Origin: JBCCCJ01 sp039029315
GTDB lineage: Bacteria > Bacteroidota > Bacteroidia > J057
DNA length: 64,000 nt
Direction of reading: 5' to 3'
Assembly (NCBI GenBank): GCA_039029315.1
Contig: JBCCGK010000010.1
Span: forward strand, 62,001 to 126,000
The notes below the pieces were generated by a model. It was given only the letters and a program-made list of their open reading frames with translations, was not told the DNA's origin and searched no databases. Positions 55,233-64,000 of the stretch are shown here, one piece after another. Position 1 is the stretch's first letter. Each line of letters starts with the position of its first letter. The position numbers and the translations under genes are program-made.

Positions 55233-55519
55233 CTTTCGGACAATAATGCACGCAATCGTTTGAGACAGTTCGCCTTTTTACTGGATACGCTTTTGACGGA
55301 GCTGAAGCCCAAACGGTGGGAAATTTCTTCCAGACTGTAACCATAGTACTCCCGCTCCCAGATGATTCTTCGGCAGCTTTCGCCCAAAGAAGTCAATGCT
55401 CGTTTGATCGGGGCCAATTCATCCTGCTGAATCATTTGTTCCAGCATATTCCGGGCACGTTCAGGCATGTCCGGCATTTCATCTATTCTATTGATCTTCT
55501 TGCGCCCAAGATCCCGCAA
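55220..55519 (-). pseudogene. Truncated ECF-type sigma factor (region 4 only)
   Basis: A reading frame of 99 codons that contains a complete sigma-70 region 4 helix-turn-helix (ALTSLGESCRRIIWEREYYGYSLEEISHRLGFSSVKSVSSKKANCLKRL). It is preceded by only the end of region 2.4 (an in-frame SIFLNRCKNKLRDLGRKK upstream, no ATG). A stop codon blocks the frame further upstream and no other frame shows region 2, so the promoter-melting half of the factor is gone. A TTG start at 55519 is the only available start. It is probably a decaying gene. Confidence 0.7.
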
Positions 55520-55544
55520 TTTATTTTTGCAGCGGTTCAGAAAG

Positions 55545-55895
55545 ATGGAGTCAGATCTACAACAAATAGAGGAAATAGAAGCCTAATTGGGTAAGGGAAT
55601 GTCAGCAGAAGAACAGGCTGAGTTCGAAACCAGAATGGATCGTGATCCGGCATTGGAACAGGAAGTACAGAATTGGTTGGCTACCAAATATATTGGCTTT
55701 GAAAAACATCGAGAACAATTTCGCATAAGCGAAGACTTTCCGCAGGAAGCTGCCTGGTTTTCCTGCCTAGCCTTGATTCAACTCGAAGATTGGCCTTCTT
55801 CCAAACAAGCCCTGGACACAATTGCCAGAGGTAGTTCCAGTCATTTCCAACCCAAAGCCCAAACCTTGCTGAAGAAGGTTCCAGTGCTGGAATAA
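55545..55895 (+). pseudogene. Degenerate anti-sigma/TPR regulator with premature stop
   Basis: An ATG at 55545 opens MESDLQQIEEIEA, then TAA at 55584, then in the same frame LGKGMSAEEQAEFETRMDRDPALEQEV. This is the typical start of the small regulator found beside ECF sigma factors in this phylum (EAYL-x-GxMSxEEQ), so TAA most likely replaces a Tyr codon. The C-terminal part (WFSCLALIQLEDWPSSKQALDTIA) looks like a single TPR, and the usual membrane helix and middle repeats are missing. A TTG restart at 55587 could give a 102-residue protein. Confidence 0.6.
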
Positions 55896-56000
55896 CAGAT
55901 TTGCATCAGTTCCACTTATGGAAATTTTTGCCTTTTCCTCTCTCAATAGGAAAAGGACCATTCCTCTTTCTATCTGCTCATCTTCATCTTCCTTTTCACA

Positions 56001-59000
56001 ATGTTTAGGTTTTATTTGCTCTCATTCTTTCTGATACTAGCCAGTTCTCCAACAACCCCAATTACTGCTCAGGAACTTATCGATGGACGCACGTCCAGTT
56101 ACCAAACCTATCTCTTCCGATTGAATGAAGAAGAGGCCAGAAGCCTGTATTCAGAAGGCATGGAAAGTATGGAAGAAAGCTTCCTCCACAGCCCGCTGGA
56201 TTCCTTCCCGACAGATTCATCCTATGACAAGCGGCTTCCAATCGGCCATTATCTGGAAGTGTATGTCAAGGAAAACAAGCTTGAAATAGAATTGCTTTCT
56301 GTCGGCAAGCTTCACTACAAAGTCATCAATAACCAACGGGATCTGCTCTTATGGGTCCATGATTCTTTGGGCAATTCCATACAAGACGCAGAAGTGATAC
56401 TTGCCAACAAGCGCATTCCGTTCGATCAAGGGATGATGGCCTACAGAATGTCCAATAGTCATCAGGAAGGCCTTCTCCGTATTACTCACCAGGACCATAC
56501 AGATTATTTTCACATAGATGCTACAGATGGTGCTTCACTTCTCAAACGGGTATTTAGGCGGATTGTTTTTAGCATCCCTATTCGATGGATTTGGCGCCCT
56601 CCTACCCTTTTTATGAGGAGTATAGTTAGGGCCATTAAGTATAAGGAGACGCCCTATTTCATCTATCGAACTACTCGTTCCTTTCGGGAATACTATAGTT
56701 TGGGGGATTGGTGGGAATCCAGAACGGAAAGGCGTTTAGGCCCAAGCAGTTATTTTACCACTCATCAACCCACATACAGGCCAGGAGACACCCTCAAATT
56801 GAAAGCCTTTCTGATGACGCTTAGCGGTCGAAAGCTAAAACGGAAGCTGTCCTTGTATATATCCGGGAAACAGAAGAATGGAAATTATTTTTTTAAATAT
56901 CTGGCCGATCTTTCCTCTTACCGCCCAGGGGCATACCAGCATGAATTTGTTTTGGATGACAGCCTGAATCTGACACTTGACCAGACATTTACCTTGACTC
57001 TTGAAGGTCTTTGGGAGCTGGAAATCAAAGAGACTTCCTTCCGGCTGGAAGATTATGAACTGAAGGAGGTGAATTTTACAGCCAGAAAAACCCAGGATAC
57101 CCATCAAAGAGGTCAGCCCCAGCGGATCTTTGTCAGAGTGATGGATGCCAATGAGCTGGATCTGCCGGGAAGTCAGGTCAACATTCTGCTCACACCAACT
57201 TATGCTAGCAATTGGAAAGCAAAACATGTTTTTCTTCCTAATATCCTTTGGACCCACAAGCAAATGCTCGATCCATCAGGGGAAACACAAATTGGCGTCC
57301 CCGAAAGTATCTTCCCTGACGCCTCTATCAGATACAAATTGCATATTCAGTTGCTTTCTGCTGAAGGAGAGCGAAAATCGTATGAAATGGAGGTAGATTT
57401 TTTGGCAAGGGAAGAAAAACTGGAACTGACCTATGAAGCAGATTCATTGGTTGCTGTATACCTACACGAACACCAACAACAGCCGACCAGTGCTGTACTG
57501 GGTGCATATGACAGCAAGGGGGGATTGCTATTTGAAGAGCGTTTGTATTTGCCTGAGAAAGTCCCGATCAATCCAATCGTAGATCATTATAGGCTGAAAA
57601 CGGGGGAATTACAGGCTCGGATAAAAGGAGAAAGTCTTGTCAAAGTGTTTTCAGAAAGAACCTCCGACAGTCTCCGAATCGTGGTACAAAACCCAAGGAG
57701 GCTCCCATTATGGTATCATTTGTACCATAAAAACAGAGAAATTCAACGAGCACAAACAGAGCAACTAGATATACAAATCAAGACTAAGAGTCCAAAGAAT
57801 TATTTTCTCTCCTTCTCTTACCTTTGGCGAGGAAAAATCGTCAAAAGTGAATATGAACTCCCCTATCGTAAGCGGGCGTTAGCGCTAAGGTTGAAACACC
57901 CAGAACGGATTTTTCCAGGAAAAGAGGTGGAGATAGATATAACAGTTACTTCCCCATCCGGTCGTCGGATTGGCAATATGGATGTCCTTGCTTATGGATT
58001 GAACAAACAATTTGACGGATATACCCCACCAGAATTGGCTGACTTATCCAAAGACTATAAGCAGAGAAAATCAAAAAATTCGTTTCAGGATAAACCAGTA
58101 ACATACACCCCTATCTCTCGGCCCCTGAATTTTGATCTTTGGAATGAAGGTCATCGTCTGGACAGTTTGGCAATTTATCAGTTCCTCTATCCCGATTCCG
58201 GTCTGTATAGATATGAAGTCGACGCAACAGACGGCATCAGTCAGATTGCACCTTTTGTAGTGGATGAAAAGGGAAATCTCGATCAGGTTCACATTATCTA
58301 TGTGGATTTGATACCCGTCTTTTTTCGGGGGGCAAGTGGATGGAGAAGGTATAGTGTTCCTGTAGATTTTGGCTATCACAGCATACAGCTGAGAACCAGA
58401 ACTCGTAAAATTGAGCTGGATAGTGTCTACGTTCCAGCAGGCAAAAAATTGATTTTGAGTGCGAGCACCTTTTATTCTCATCCCCAAAAAACAGTTATTG
58501 GCATGCCCAGCACGCTTGGCAAGGAAGAGGTGAATTATCTCTCCAAGTTTCTTGCCCCGCTCAAGCAGGACTATTATCGCCTCCATTCCTATCTCAAACA
58601 AGACAATCGTGTATACTGGGCCAGGGATCAGCATCAATCATTCGTTCATGGCACTCAGTTGTTTGGTCCTTTCCTGCCGAATATATTCAGTTTTCACTCT
58701 CCTGGAGAATATTCTACAAAGCTCACGTTCGAATCGGGATTTGCCTATGAATTCCAACGGGATCTAGTCAAAATGCGACAAATCCCTGAACAAGTCAGAC
58801 CCAGGATTTCTGACTTATCCACCCGACTTACCCTCTCGGTAGCTCAGTCAACCTTCAATGAATTTGCTTATACAGAGGCTGAGATACTCGCGGCATGGAA
58901 CGCATCCCATTATCAAGAGGTGATCGTTCCCGTGAAATATGATACACATTCTCAGACAAGCCCTGGATTTGGGCGATTGGAAATTGGCCTGCCAAGGAAA

Positions 59001-61919
59001 TCAGAATCTCCTGAAGAGGCCATGATTTTGGTGTCCACAGATTCCCTCCATGTTTTGAGAAATATTCAACCTTATAGCCGTACTATTCACCAACTCCAGG
59101 CAGGTCTGTATGAGCTTCTGCTGTTTCAATCAGATTCTCAATACTACCGATTTGATTCTTTATTGATCCAAGCAAATGGGATCAATTATTTCCAGCTAGA
59201 TCGGGATAGCTTACGGGCAACAGATTCTCTGATACGTGTGCTCTACGAATTGTCCACCAAACGCATTGTCAGCAAAAAACAGGTCAAGAAAGACAATGAA
59301 CAGATGAAAAATCTTTTCCAACAGAGATTTCATTCCTGGGAAGGGGAAGACAGGAAAAATCTGTTCGGAATAATTCAAGATGCAGATGGGACGCCTTTAA
59401 TCGGTGCGACCGTCCTCATCAAAGGCACAACTATTGGGACCCTGACCAACAATGAAGGAGAATTTTCGTTGCATGTCCCCCCCGATGCAGAGATAGAAAT
59501 CTCATATATTGGATATAGCAGTCAAACCGTCTATGTAGGAGACAGGAGCTATCTCCAGCTTAACATGGCAGAGGCGACTACTCACCTGGATGAAGTGGTT
59601 GTGGTTGGTTATGGAATACAAAGGCAAAAAAAGTACCTTGGATACAGCGTTTCGAACATTACAAGCTCTGGACTAAGAAGCATTGAGGGAAAAGTCGCAG
59701 GTGTTCAGGTTCAGACGTCTGAAACAGGAAAACTTATCAGGATCAGAGGGGGAAGAGCTGCTGGATCACTGGTCTACATTGATGGTGTGAAGATGAGGGG
59801 GAAATTGGAAGATCTGAATTTGGATCAAGATCAAATCAAGGACATCCAATTGCTTGACAGCCAAGACTTGACCTCTATTTATGGGCCTGAAGCAGCTAAT
59901 GGAGTTATCCTCATTCAAACCAAATCCGGATATGTGTCCTCTTCCTTGCTAGCAGAAGATACCGCAGAGCCAGCACCTTTGCCTCTGGAGGCATCAGGCA
60001 TGAGAAAGAATTTTCGGGACTATGCCTTTTGGAAACCAGATTTGCGAACGAACAGACAAGGGAAAGTTAGCTTCAAAACGACCTTCCCTGATAACATCAC
60101 CCAATGGAGACTATTTGCACTTGCCATGGGCAAAGGCAAATATATAGGAGCAAGTGAATCTCTGATCAAAGCCTACAAACCACTACAAGCTCGGTTATCC
60201 TTGCCTCGTTTTCTGGTTGAAGGGGATAGCGCTCTGGCTATTGGTAAGGTGCAGAATTTTTTGGGCGATTCTATAGAGTTAGTCAAGGAGTTCGCCATTG
60301 AAACAGATACTGTTCTGCAACAGTCCACGAGTTTACTGACTGCTCAATTAGATACGATTTCTGTCATTGCTCCTCAAACAGATTCTCTTAGCCTTACTTA
60401 TCGGATTGTAGAAGAAGGTGGATATCAGGACGGAGAACGAAGATCCATTCCTGTTTACCCCAGGGGAAGTAAAGAAAGCGTGGGACAAACTCTCTACTTG
60501 ATGGGAGATACTTCTGTCCACGTCAGTTTTGACCCAGGCAAGGGGCCGATCCGGATACATGCTGAGAGCAATCAACTCAATGTGCTTCGAGAAGAAATCT
60601 CAAGTCTTCATAGATATCCATATGCCTGTAATGAGCAGGCTGCATCCAAACTGAAGGGCTTGCTTTGGGAACAAACCATCACCAAGACACTTAAGGAACC
60701 CTTCCATCATGAGGCTGTCATCAAGCAGCTAATCAAAAAACTGGAAAAATCCCAACGCGAGGATGGGTATTGGGGCTGGTGGCCAGGAGGAGCGAAGGAG
60801 CTTTGGATCACCCAACATGTGGTTGAGGCACTATTGTTGGCAGAAAAAAAGGGCTATTCACCCAGATTCCGACAATCAATCCTCACAAAGGAATTGGTAT
60901 ACGAAGCAGAAAAAACGCCTTCCTGGCATCAGCTCTCTGGCTTGATGCTTCTGCATCGAATGGGTGAAAATGTAGCAAAAAAACGCGTCGTGCATATCCT
61001 GGATTCCCTGGAGAAGGATAGCCTTCAGTCTTTTTCGCAGACTCTGGATCTGATTCGGATCAGACAATTATATGAGCTTCCTTATGCTCTCGATAGTGTT
61101 TGGGAACACCGCAAAAGAAGTGCGCGAAACAATTGGTATTGGGAAGGTCAGAGCTGGTATAGTCTTCGACAAAGCCACCTGCTTACCAGTCTGAATGCCT
61201 ATGAAATCCTGCGTGCAGCACAAGTCTCTCATGATACGTTGAGAAAGGTCCAACAATACTTTTTGGAGAGCAGATCTTTGACTGGATACTGGAATACCTA
61301 TCAAGCAGCCAGAATTCTGGCAAGTATTCTCCCCGATATCCTCCAACGCTCAGAAAGCGGATTTCTCAGCAATCTGACAGTGATCGGCACAACTAGCATG
61401 ACACCTCAACAGTTTCCATTTGATACGCTGATTCAGGCAGAAGAATCCCTGCAATTCCGCAAAACAGGTCCTGGTCCGTTGTACATTTCTGTCAGTCAGC
61501 GTTTTCATGAGTCCAATCCGGAGCCTGTAGCCAAAGATTTTCACCTCAAGACCTGGCTTAGTTCTGAGGAGTCAGACCAATTGATACAGCTGCATAAAGG
61601 CGTTCCGGTTAGCTTAACCGCACAGCTGAAACTAGACAAGGATGCCGAATATGTCATGATCGAACTACCGATTCCGGCTGGTTGCTCGTATCAAGGCAAG
61701 CCACAAAGCAGGCGATATGGGGAAGTCTATCGCGAATACCTCAGAGAGAAGACTTCTATTTTTTGCCAATCGCTTAAGGCTGGAATTTATCATTTCAAAA
61801 TTGACTTACTACCGAGATATTCAGGCCGTTACACACTGAATCCTGCCTATGTCGAAGAAATGTATTTTCCTGTATTTTTTGGCAGAAGCAGCCTAACAAT
61901 GATCAATATCACAGATTAA
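56001..61919 (+). CDS. Alpha-2-macroglobulin-like protein with inserted CarboxypepD_reg and TonB-plug domains
   Basis: A 1972-residue secreted protein. Its signal peptide ends ITAQ (about residue 24). The macroglobulin repeats include an MG2 motif YRPGDTLKLKAFLM near 255. Residues about 1119-1195 form a carboxypeptidase-regulatory beta-sandwich (GTTIGTLTNNEGEFSL). Residues about 1196-1312 are a TonB-dependent receptor plug (DEVVVVGYG, then ANGVILIQTKSG) with no beta-barrel behind it. The A2M core follows, with LPRFLVEGD and the thioester motif CNEQ at 1543-1546 in a helical TED domain (GYWGWWPGG). It probably traps proteases or acts as an envelope shield; the plug insertion may anchor it to an outer-membrane partner. 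A tandem paralogue follows 89 bp later. Confidence 0.9.
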   Translation: MFRFYLLSFFLILASSPTTPITAQELIDGRTSSYQTYLFRLNEEEARSLYSEGMESMEESFLHSPLDSFPTDSSYDKRLPIGHYLEVYVKENKLEIELLSVGKLHYKVINNQRDLLLWVHDSLGNSIQDAEVILANKRIPFDQGMMAYRMSNSHQEGLLRITHQDHTDYFHIDATDGASLLKRVFRRIVFSIPIRWIWRPPTLFMRSIVRAIKYKETPYFIYRTTRSFREYYSLGDWWESRTERRLGPSSYFTTHQPTYRPGDTLKLKAFLMTLSGRKLKRKLSLYISGKQKNGNYFFKYLADLSSYRPGAYQHEFVLDDSLNLTLDQTFTLTLEGLWELEIKETSFRLEDYELKEVNFTARKTQDTHQRGQPQRIFVRVMDANELDLPGSQVNILLTPTYASNWKAKHVFLPNILWTHKQMLDPSGETQIGVPESIFPDASIRYKLHIQLLSAEGERKSYEMEVDFLAREEKLELTYEADSLVAVYLHEHQQQPTSAVLGAYDSKGGLLFEERLYLPEKVPINPIVDHYRLKTGELQARIKGESLVKVFSERTSDSLRIVVQNPRRLPLWYHLYHKNREIQRAQTEQLDIQIKTKSPKNYFLSFSYLWRGKIVKSEYELPYRKRALALRLKHPERIFPGKEVEIDITVTSPSGRRIGNMDVLAYGLNKQFDGYTPPELADLSKDYKQRKSKNSFQDKPVTYTPISRPLNFDLWNEGHRLDSLAIYQFLYPDSGLYRYEVDATDGISQIAPFVVDEKGNLDQVHIIYVDLIPVFFRGASGWRRYSVPVDFGYHSIQLRTRTRKIELDSVYVPAGKKLILSASTFYSHPQKTVIGMPSTLGKEEVNYLSKFLAPLKQDYYRLHSYLKQDNRVYWARDQHQSFVHGTQLFGPFLPNIFSFHSPGEYSTKLTFESGFAYEFQRDLVKMRQIPEQVRPRISDLSTRLTLSVAQSTFNEFAYTEAEILAAWNASHYQEVIVPVKYDTHSQTSPGFGRLEIGLPRKSESPEEAMILVSTDSLHVLRNIQPYSRTIHQLQAGLYELLLFQSDSQYYRFDSLLIQANGINYFQLDRDSLRATDSLIRVLYELSTKRIVSKKQVKKDNEQMKNLFQQRFHSWEGEDRKNLFGIIQDADGTPLIGATVLIKGTTIGTLTNNEGEFSLHVPPDAEIEISYIGYSSQTVYVGDRSYLQLNMAEATTHLDEVVVVGYGIQRQKKYLGYSVSNITSSGLRSIEGKVAGVQVQTSETGKLIRIRGGRAAGSLVYIDGVKMRGKLEDLNLDQDQIKDIQLLDSQDLTSIYGPEAANGVILIQTKSGYVSSSLLAEDTAEPAPLPLEASGMRKNFRDYAFWKPDLRTNRQGKVSFKTTFPDNITQWRLFALAMGKGKYIGASESLIKAYKPLQARLSLPRFLVEGDSALAIGKVQNFLGDSIELVKEFAIETDTVLQQSTSLLTAQLDTISVIAPQTDSLSLTYRIVEEGGYQDGERRSIPVYPRGSKESVGQTLYLMGDTSVHVSFDPGKGPIRIHAESNQLNVLREEISSLHRYPYACNEQAASKLKGLLWEQTITKTLKEPFHHEAVIKQLIKKLEKSQREDGYWGWWPGGAKELWITQHVVEALLLAEKKGYSPRFRQSILTKELVYEAEKTPSWHQLSGLMLLHRMGENVAKKRVVHILDSLEKDSLQSFSQTLDLIRIRQLYELPYALDSVWEHRKRSARNNWYWEGQSWYSLRQSHLLTSLNAYEILRAAQVSHDTLRKVQQYFLESRSLTGYWNTYQAARILASILPDILQRSESGFLSNLTVIGTTSMTPQQFPFDTLIQAEESLQFRKTGPGPLYISVSQRFHESNPEPVAKDFHLKTWLSSEESDQLIQLHKGVPVSLTAQLKLDKDAEYVMIELPIPAGCSYQGKPQSRRYGEVYREYLREKTSIFCQSLKAGIYHFKIDLLPRYSGRYTLNPAYVEEMYFPVFFGRSSLTMINITD

Positions 61920-62008
61920 CTTACAAGCAACTCCTACTAATTTCGACAGATTCGCATCTGTAACTACTGCTTTCTTCAAAACTTCCATGAATTCTTAGCA
62001 ATCTTTCT

Positions 62009-64000
62009 ATGATCGTCCCTGCCCTTCCTTATTCTTCCAGAACTATTGTTTGTCTTTTCCTTTATGGGTTCATCCTCTGTCAGTTCTCGTTTGCACAGGC
62101 ATTATTGACTAGCAGAAGCAGCAGTTTCCACACCTATATTTTTCGCCTGACAGAAGAAGAAGCGAGTAGTCTCTATACAAATGGGATAGAGGAAAGCTAC
62201 CTGCACAGTTTACAAGATTCTTTTCTCACAGATTCCGGTTTGACGAAATCGCTCCCCAGAGGTCATTATCTTTTTGCCCATATCGAGCTGAACCAATTGA
62301 TACTTGAGCTTCATACCGTCAGTCAACTTCAATTTCAGATAATTGACAACCAGCGGGACTTGATTTTGGTGGTTCATGATTCCGTTGGGAACATCATTCC
62401 TGATGCAGAGGTTCTGATCAGCAACAAACAGATTCCCTTTGATTCTCACTTGCAAGCCTACCGACTCGCAAAAAGCCGCAAGGAAGGATTGCTGCGGATC
62501 ACATATCAGGGATACACAGATATATATCATGTGTCTGCCGAGAAGGGAGCAGCGACGCTTAAGACAGTGCTGAGGAGCATTGTTTTCACGATTCCAATTC
62601 GATGGATCTGGCGGCCTCCTGTCCAATTTGTCAGGGGAATTGCGGGAAGCATTGGTAGTGGATATGGGAAGGGATGGATTGGCTCATTGGTTCGGTTATT
62701 CAATGGAAGTGCTGCGTACAATGCCCTCTACAAATACGAAAATCGAAAAGACCTGGCATATGGTGAAAGCAGTTATCTCATCACCAACAAACCTATCTAT
62801 CGTCCTGGCGATACAGTCAGGGTAAAGGCATTTGTGATGAAAAAGAAGGGAAGAAAACTTCGTCGAAATGTCCCCCTCACCTTGATCGGACCTTTTGGGC
62901 AACATCGGTCTTCCAGATTTCTTGCAAAACTCTCTCCCTACAGAGCGGGTGCCTATACCTATGAATTTGTCTTACACGACAGCTTGAATCTTCAGTTGGA
63001 CCAGGGCTATACCCTGTCTATGGACACATGGTTTGATTACACTCTAATCCAAACTTCCTTCAGATTCGAAGACTATGAGTTGAATCAAGCTGAGTTTTCT
63101 GCAACTAGAGCCAAACAACTTCATCAAAGAGGCGAGCAACAAACACTTAGTCTGCAAGTAACAGATGCCAACCAGCACAATCTACCTGGAAGTGAAGCAA
63201 GCATCACTGTCATTCCCCGAAAGGTGGAAGCCTGGAAAGATAAGCAAGTATTCCTGGCAGATACTCTTTGGCAACATGAACAAAGACTCGACCCAATTGG
63301 TCCAACATCCATTCAACTTCCTGACAGCATATTCCCGGAGATCAAGCTTGACTACCTCATAAAGATTGAGCTATTCACCGCAGATCGAGAGAAGAAAACA
63401 TTTGAGTTGAGTGCAACATTTGACAACGAATCTGACAAATTGCTTCTGACTTATGATGCAGATTCTCTCAAAGCTCAATTCTTCAATCAGAATCGGGAAG
63501 CGCCCAGAAACGCAGTGCTTCAGGCCTTGGATCACAATGAGAAGGTAATCATGGAAGAATCACTTAGCCTTCCTAGTAGCCGCCCCATTAATCCAACTGC
63601 GGCTCATTATCGTCTTGTGTCTGGATCACTGTCCGTAGAAGCAGATGGAGCCAGCCTTGTGCGCGTGCAATCTGAGAGAGGTCCAGACAGTCTTAGAATT
63701 CTCGTCCAGAATCCCCGGCGCCTTCCGCTGTGGTATCATCTGTATCACCAGCAGAAGGAAATCGCGCGTGGCAGCTCGGATTCTATGGATTTCCACATTC
63801 GTACCAAGAACCAAAAGATATATTCTCTTTCCCTGTCGTATCTCTGGAAGGGAAACATCCATAAAGAGGAGTACAGAATTCCCTATCATCCATATGCGGC
63901 TTCCCTGGAATTCATTCATCCAGCACGTATTTTTCCAGGTCAGGAAGTTGAGATGGTCATCAACGCTCAAACAGCCAATCGGAAACCCATTGCTGGTTTG
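62009..64000 (+). CDS. Alpha-2-macroglobulin-like protein, second copy (3' end outside window)
   Basis: A 664-codon open frame that continues past the window edge. It has a signal peptide (ending CQFSFAQ), then TSRSSSFHTYIFRLTEEEASSLY, an N-terminal signature shared with the preceding gene. IIDNQRDLILVVHDSVGN, FTIPIRWIWRPP and the MG2 motif YRPGDTVRVKAFVM also match the preceding protein in order, so the two are tandem duplicates. The region that would hold the plug insertion and the thioester lies outside the window. Divergence in residues 190-240 (extra GSGYGKGWIGSLVRLF) suggests a different membrane-proximal segment. Confidence 0.88.
   Translation, partial: MIVPALPYSSRTIVCLFLYGFILCQFSFAQALLTSRSSSFHTYIFRLTEEEASSLYTNGIEESYLHSLQDSFLTDSGLTKSLPRGHYLFAHIELNQLILELHTVSQLQFQIIDNQRDLILVVHDSVGNIIPDAEVLISNKQIPFDSHLQAYRLAKSRKEGLLRITYQGYTDIYHVSAEKGAATLKTVLRSIVFTIPIRWIWRPPVQFVRGIAGSIGSGYGKGWIGSLVRLFNGSAAYNALYKYENRKDLAYGESSYLITNKPIYRPGDTVRVKAFVMKKKGRKLRRNVPLTLIGPFGQHRSSRFLAKLSPYRAGAYTYEFVLHDSLNLQLDQGYTLSMDTWFDYTLIQTSFRFEDYELNQAEFSATRAKQLHQRGEQQTLSLQVTDANQHNLPGSEASITVIPRKVEAWKDKQVFLADTLWQHEQRLDPIGPTSIQLPDSIFPEIKLDYLIKIELFTADREKKTFELSATFDNESDKLLLTYDADSLKAQFFNQNREAPRNAVLQALDHNEKVIMEESLSLPSSRPINPTAAHYRLVSGSLSVEADGASLVRVQSERGPDSLRILVQNPRRLPLWYHLYHQQKEIARGSSDSMDFHIRTKNQKIYSLSLSYLWKGNIHKEEYRIPYHPYAASLEFIHPARIFPGQEVEMVINAQTANRKPIAGL

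Noticed and set aside
1..64000. CRISPR array, prophage, insertion sequence or integron
   Set aside because: No regularly spaced direct repeats, transposase, integrase or phage structural genes were seen.

Overview
The window looks like part of a Bacteroidota chromosome, probably a Saprospiria- or Cytophagia-like marine heterotroph. The evidence is: several secreted proteins ending in type IX secretion (T9SS) type A sorting domains; a SusC-like carboxypeptidase-regulatory plus TonB-plug module; DUF4199, DUF6702 and ABC-permease/M1-peptidase families typical of the phylum; and repeated TAnnTTTG promoter -7 boxes. GC content is moderate. No phage, insertion sequence, CRISPR array or rRNA was seen.

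Layout. 1-4.6 kb: two overlapping PAP2 phosphatases, a convergent secreted glucoamylase-like/GH144-type hydrolase and a small secreted protein. 4.6-9.7 kb: CTP synthase, the YidC insertase and a diheme cytochrome c peroxidase lipoprotein. 9.7-14.4 kb: small envelope proteins, a degenerate tRNA-like element, NAD(P)HX repair enzyme Nnr and a lipoprotein. 14.6-23 kb: MetK, a T9SS protein, TrmB, GyrA and a TPR protein. 23-29.2 kb: an ABC ATPase, an ABC permease fused to an M1 peptidase, a DUF4199 protein, tRNA-His and a SirB1-like protein. 29.2-34.5 kb: a minus-strand run of PhyH dioxygenase, YfcC-type transporter, ArgE-like deacylase, nucleoside hydrolase and DeoC. 34.9-37.2 kb: a DUF6702 protein, an M20 amidohydrolase and a small conserved protein.

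37.2-46.6 kb holds the most unusual locus. It is a tightly coupled minus-strand operon of a DUF6702 envelope protein followed by three different double-AAA+ ClpA/ClpB-type ATPases (1073, 1142 and 747 aa). All three carry an I/L-G-F/L tripeptide where ClpA/ClpC dock ClpP. Their first ATPase domains and pore loops are degenerate or altered. The first two end in modules that resemble class I peptide release factors (RF1/RF2): domain-1-like helices, the PCRF E-x-G-x-H signature and the C-terminal D-[LV]-R tail, but no GGQ domain. This suggests an unfoldase/protease system targeted to ribosomes or stalled translation, and I know of no characterised member.

46.7-64 kb: a secreted M1 peptidase, a pair of paralogous T9SS proteins, a polytopic membrane protein, a small outer-membrane protein and a decayed ECF-sigma/regulator pair. 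These are followed by two tandem giant alpha-2-macroglobulin-like proteins. The first has a CNEQ thioester motif and an inserted carboxypeptidase-regulatory/TonB-plug module. The second runs off the window end. A structured intergenic repeat occurs twice (about 14.5 and 52.5 kb) with compensating base changes in its hairpin.
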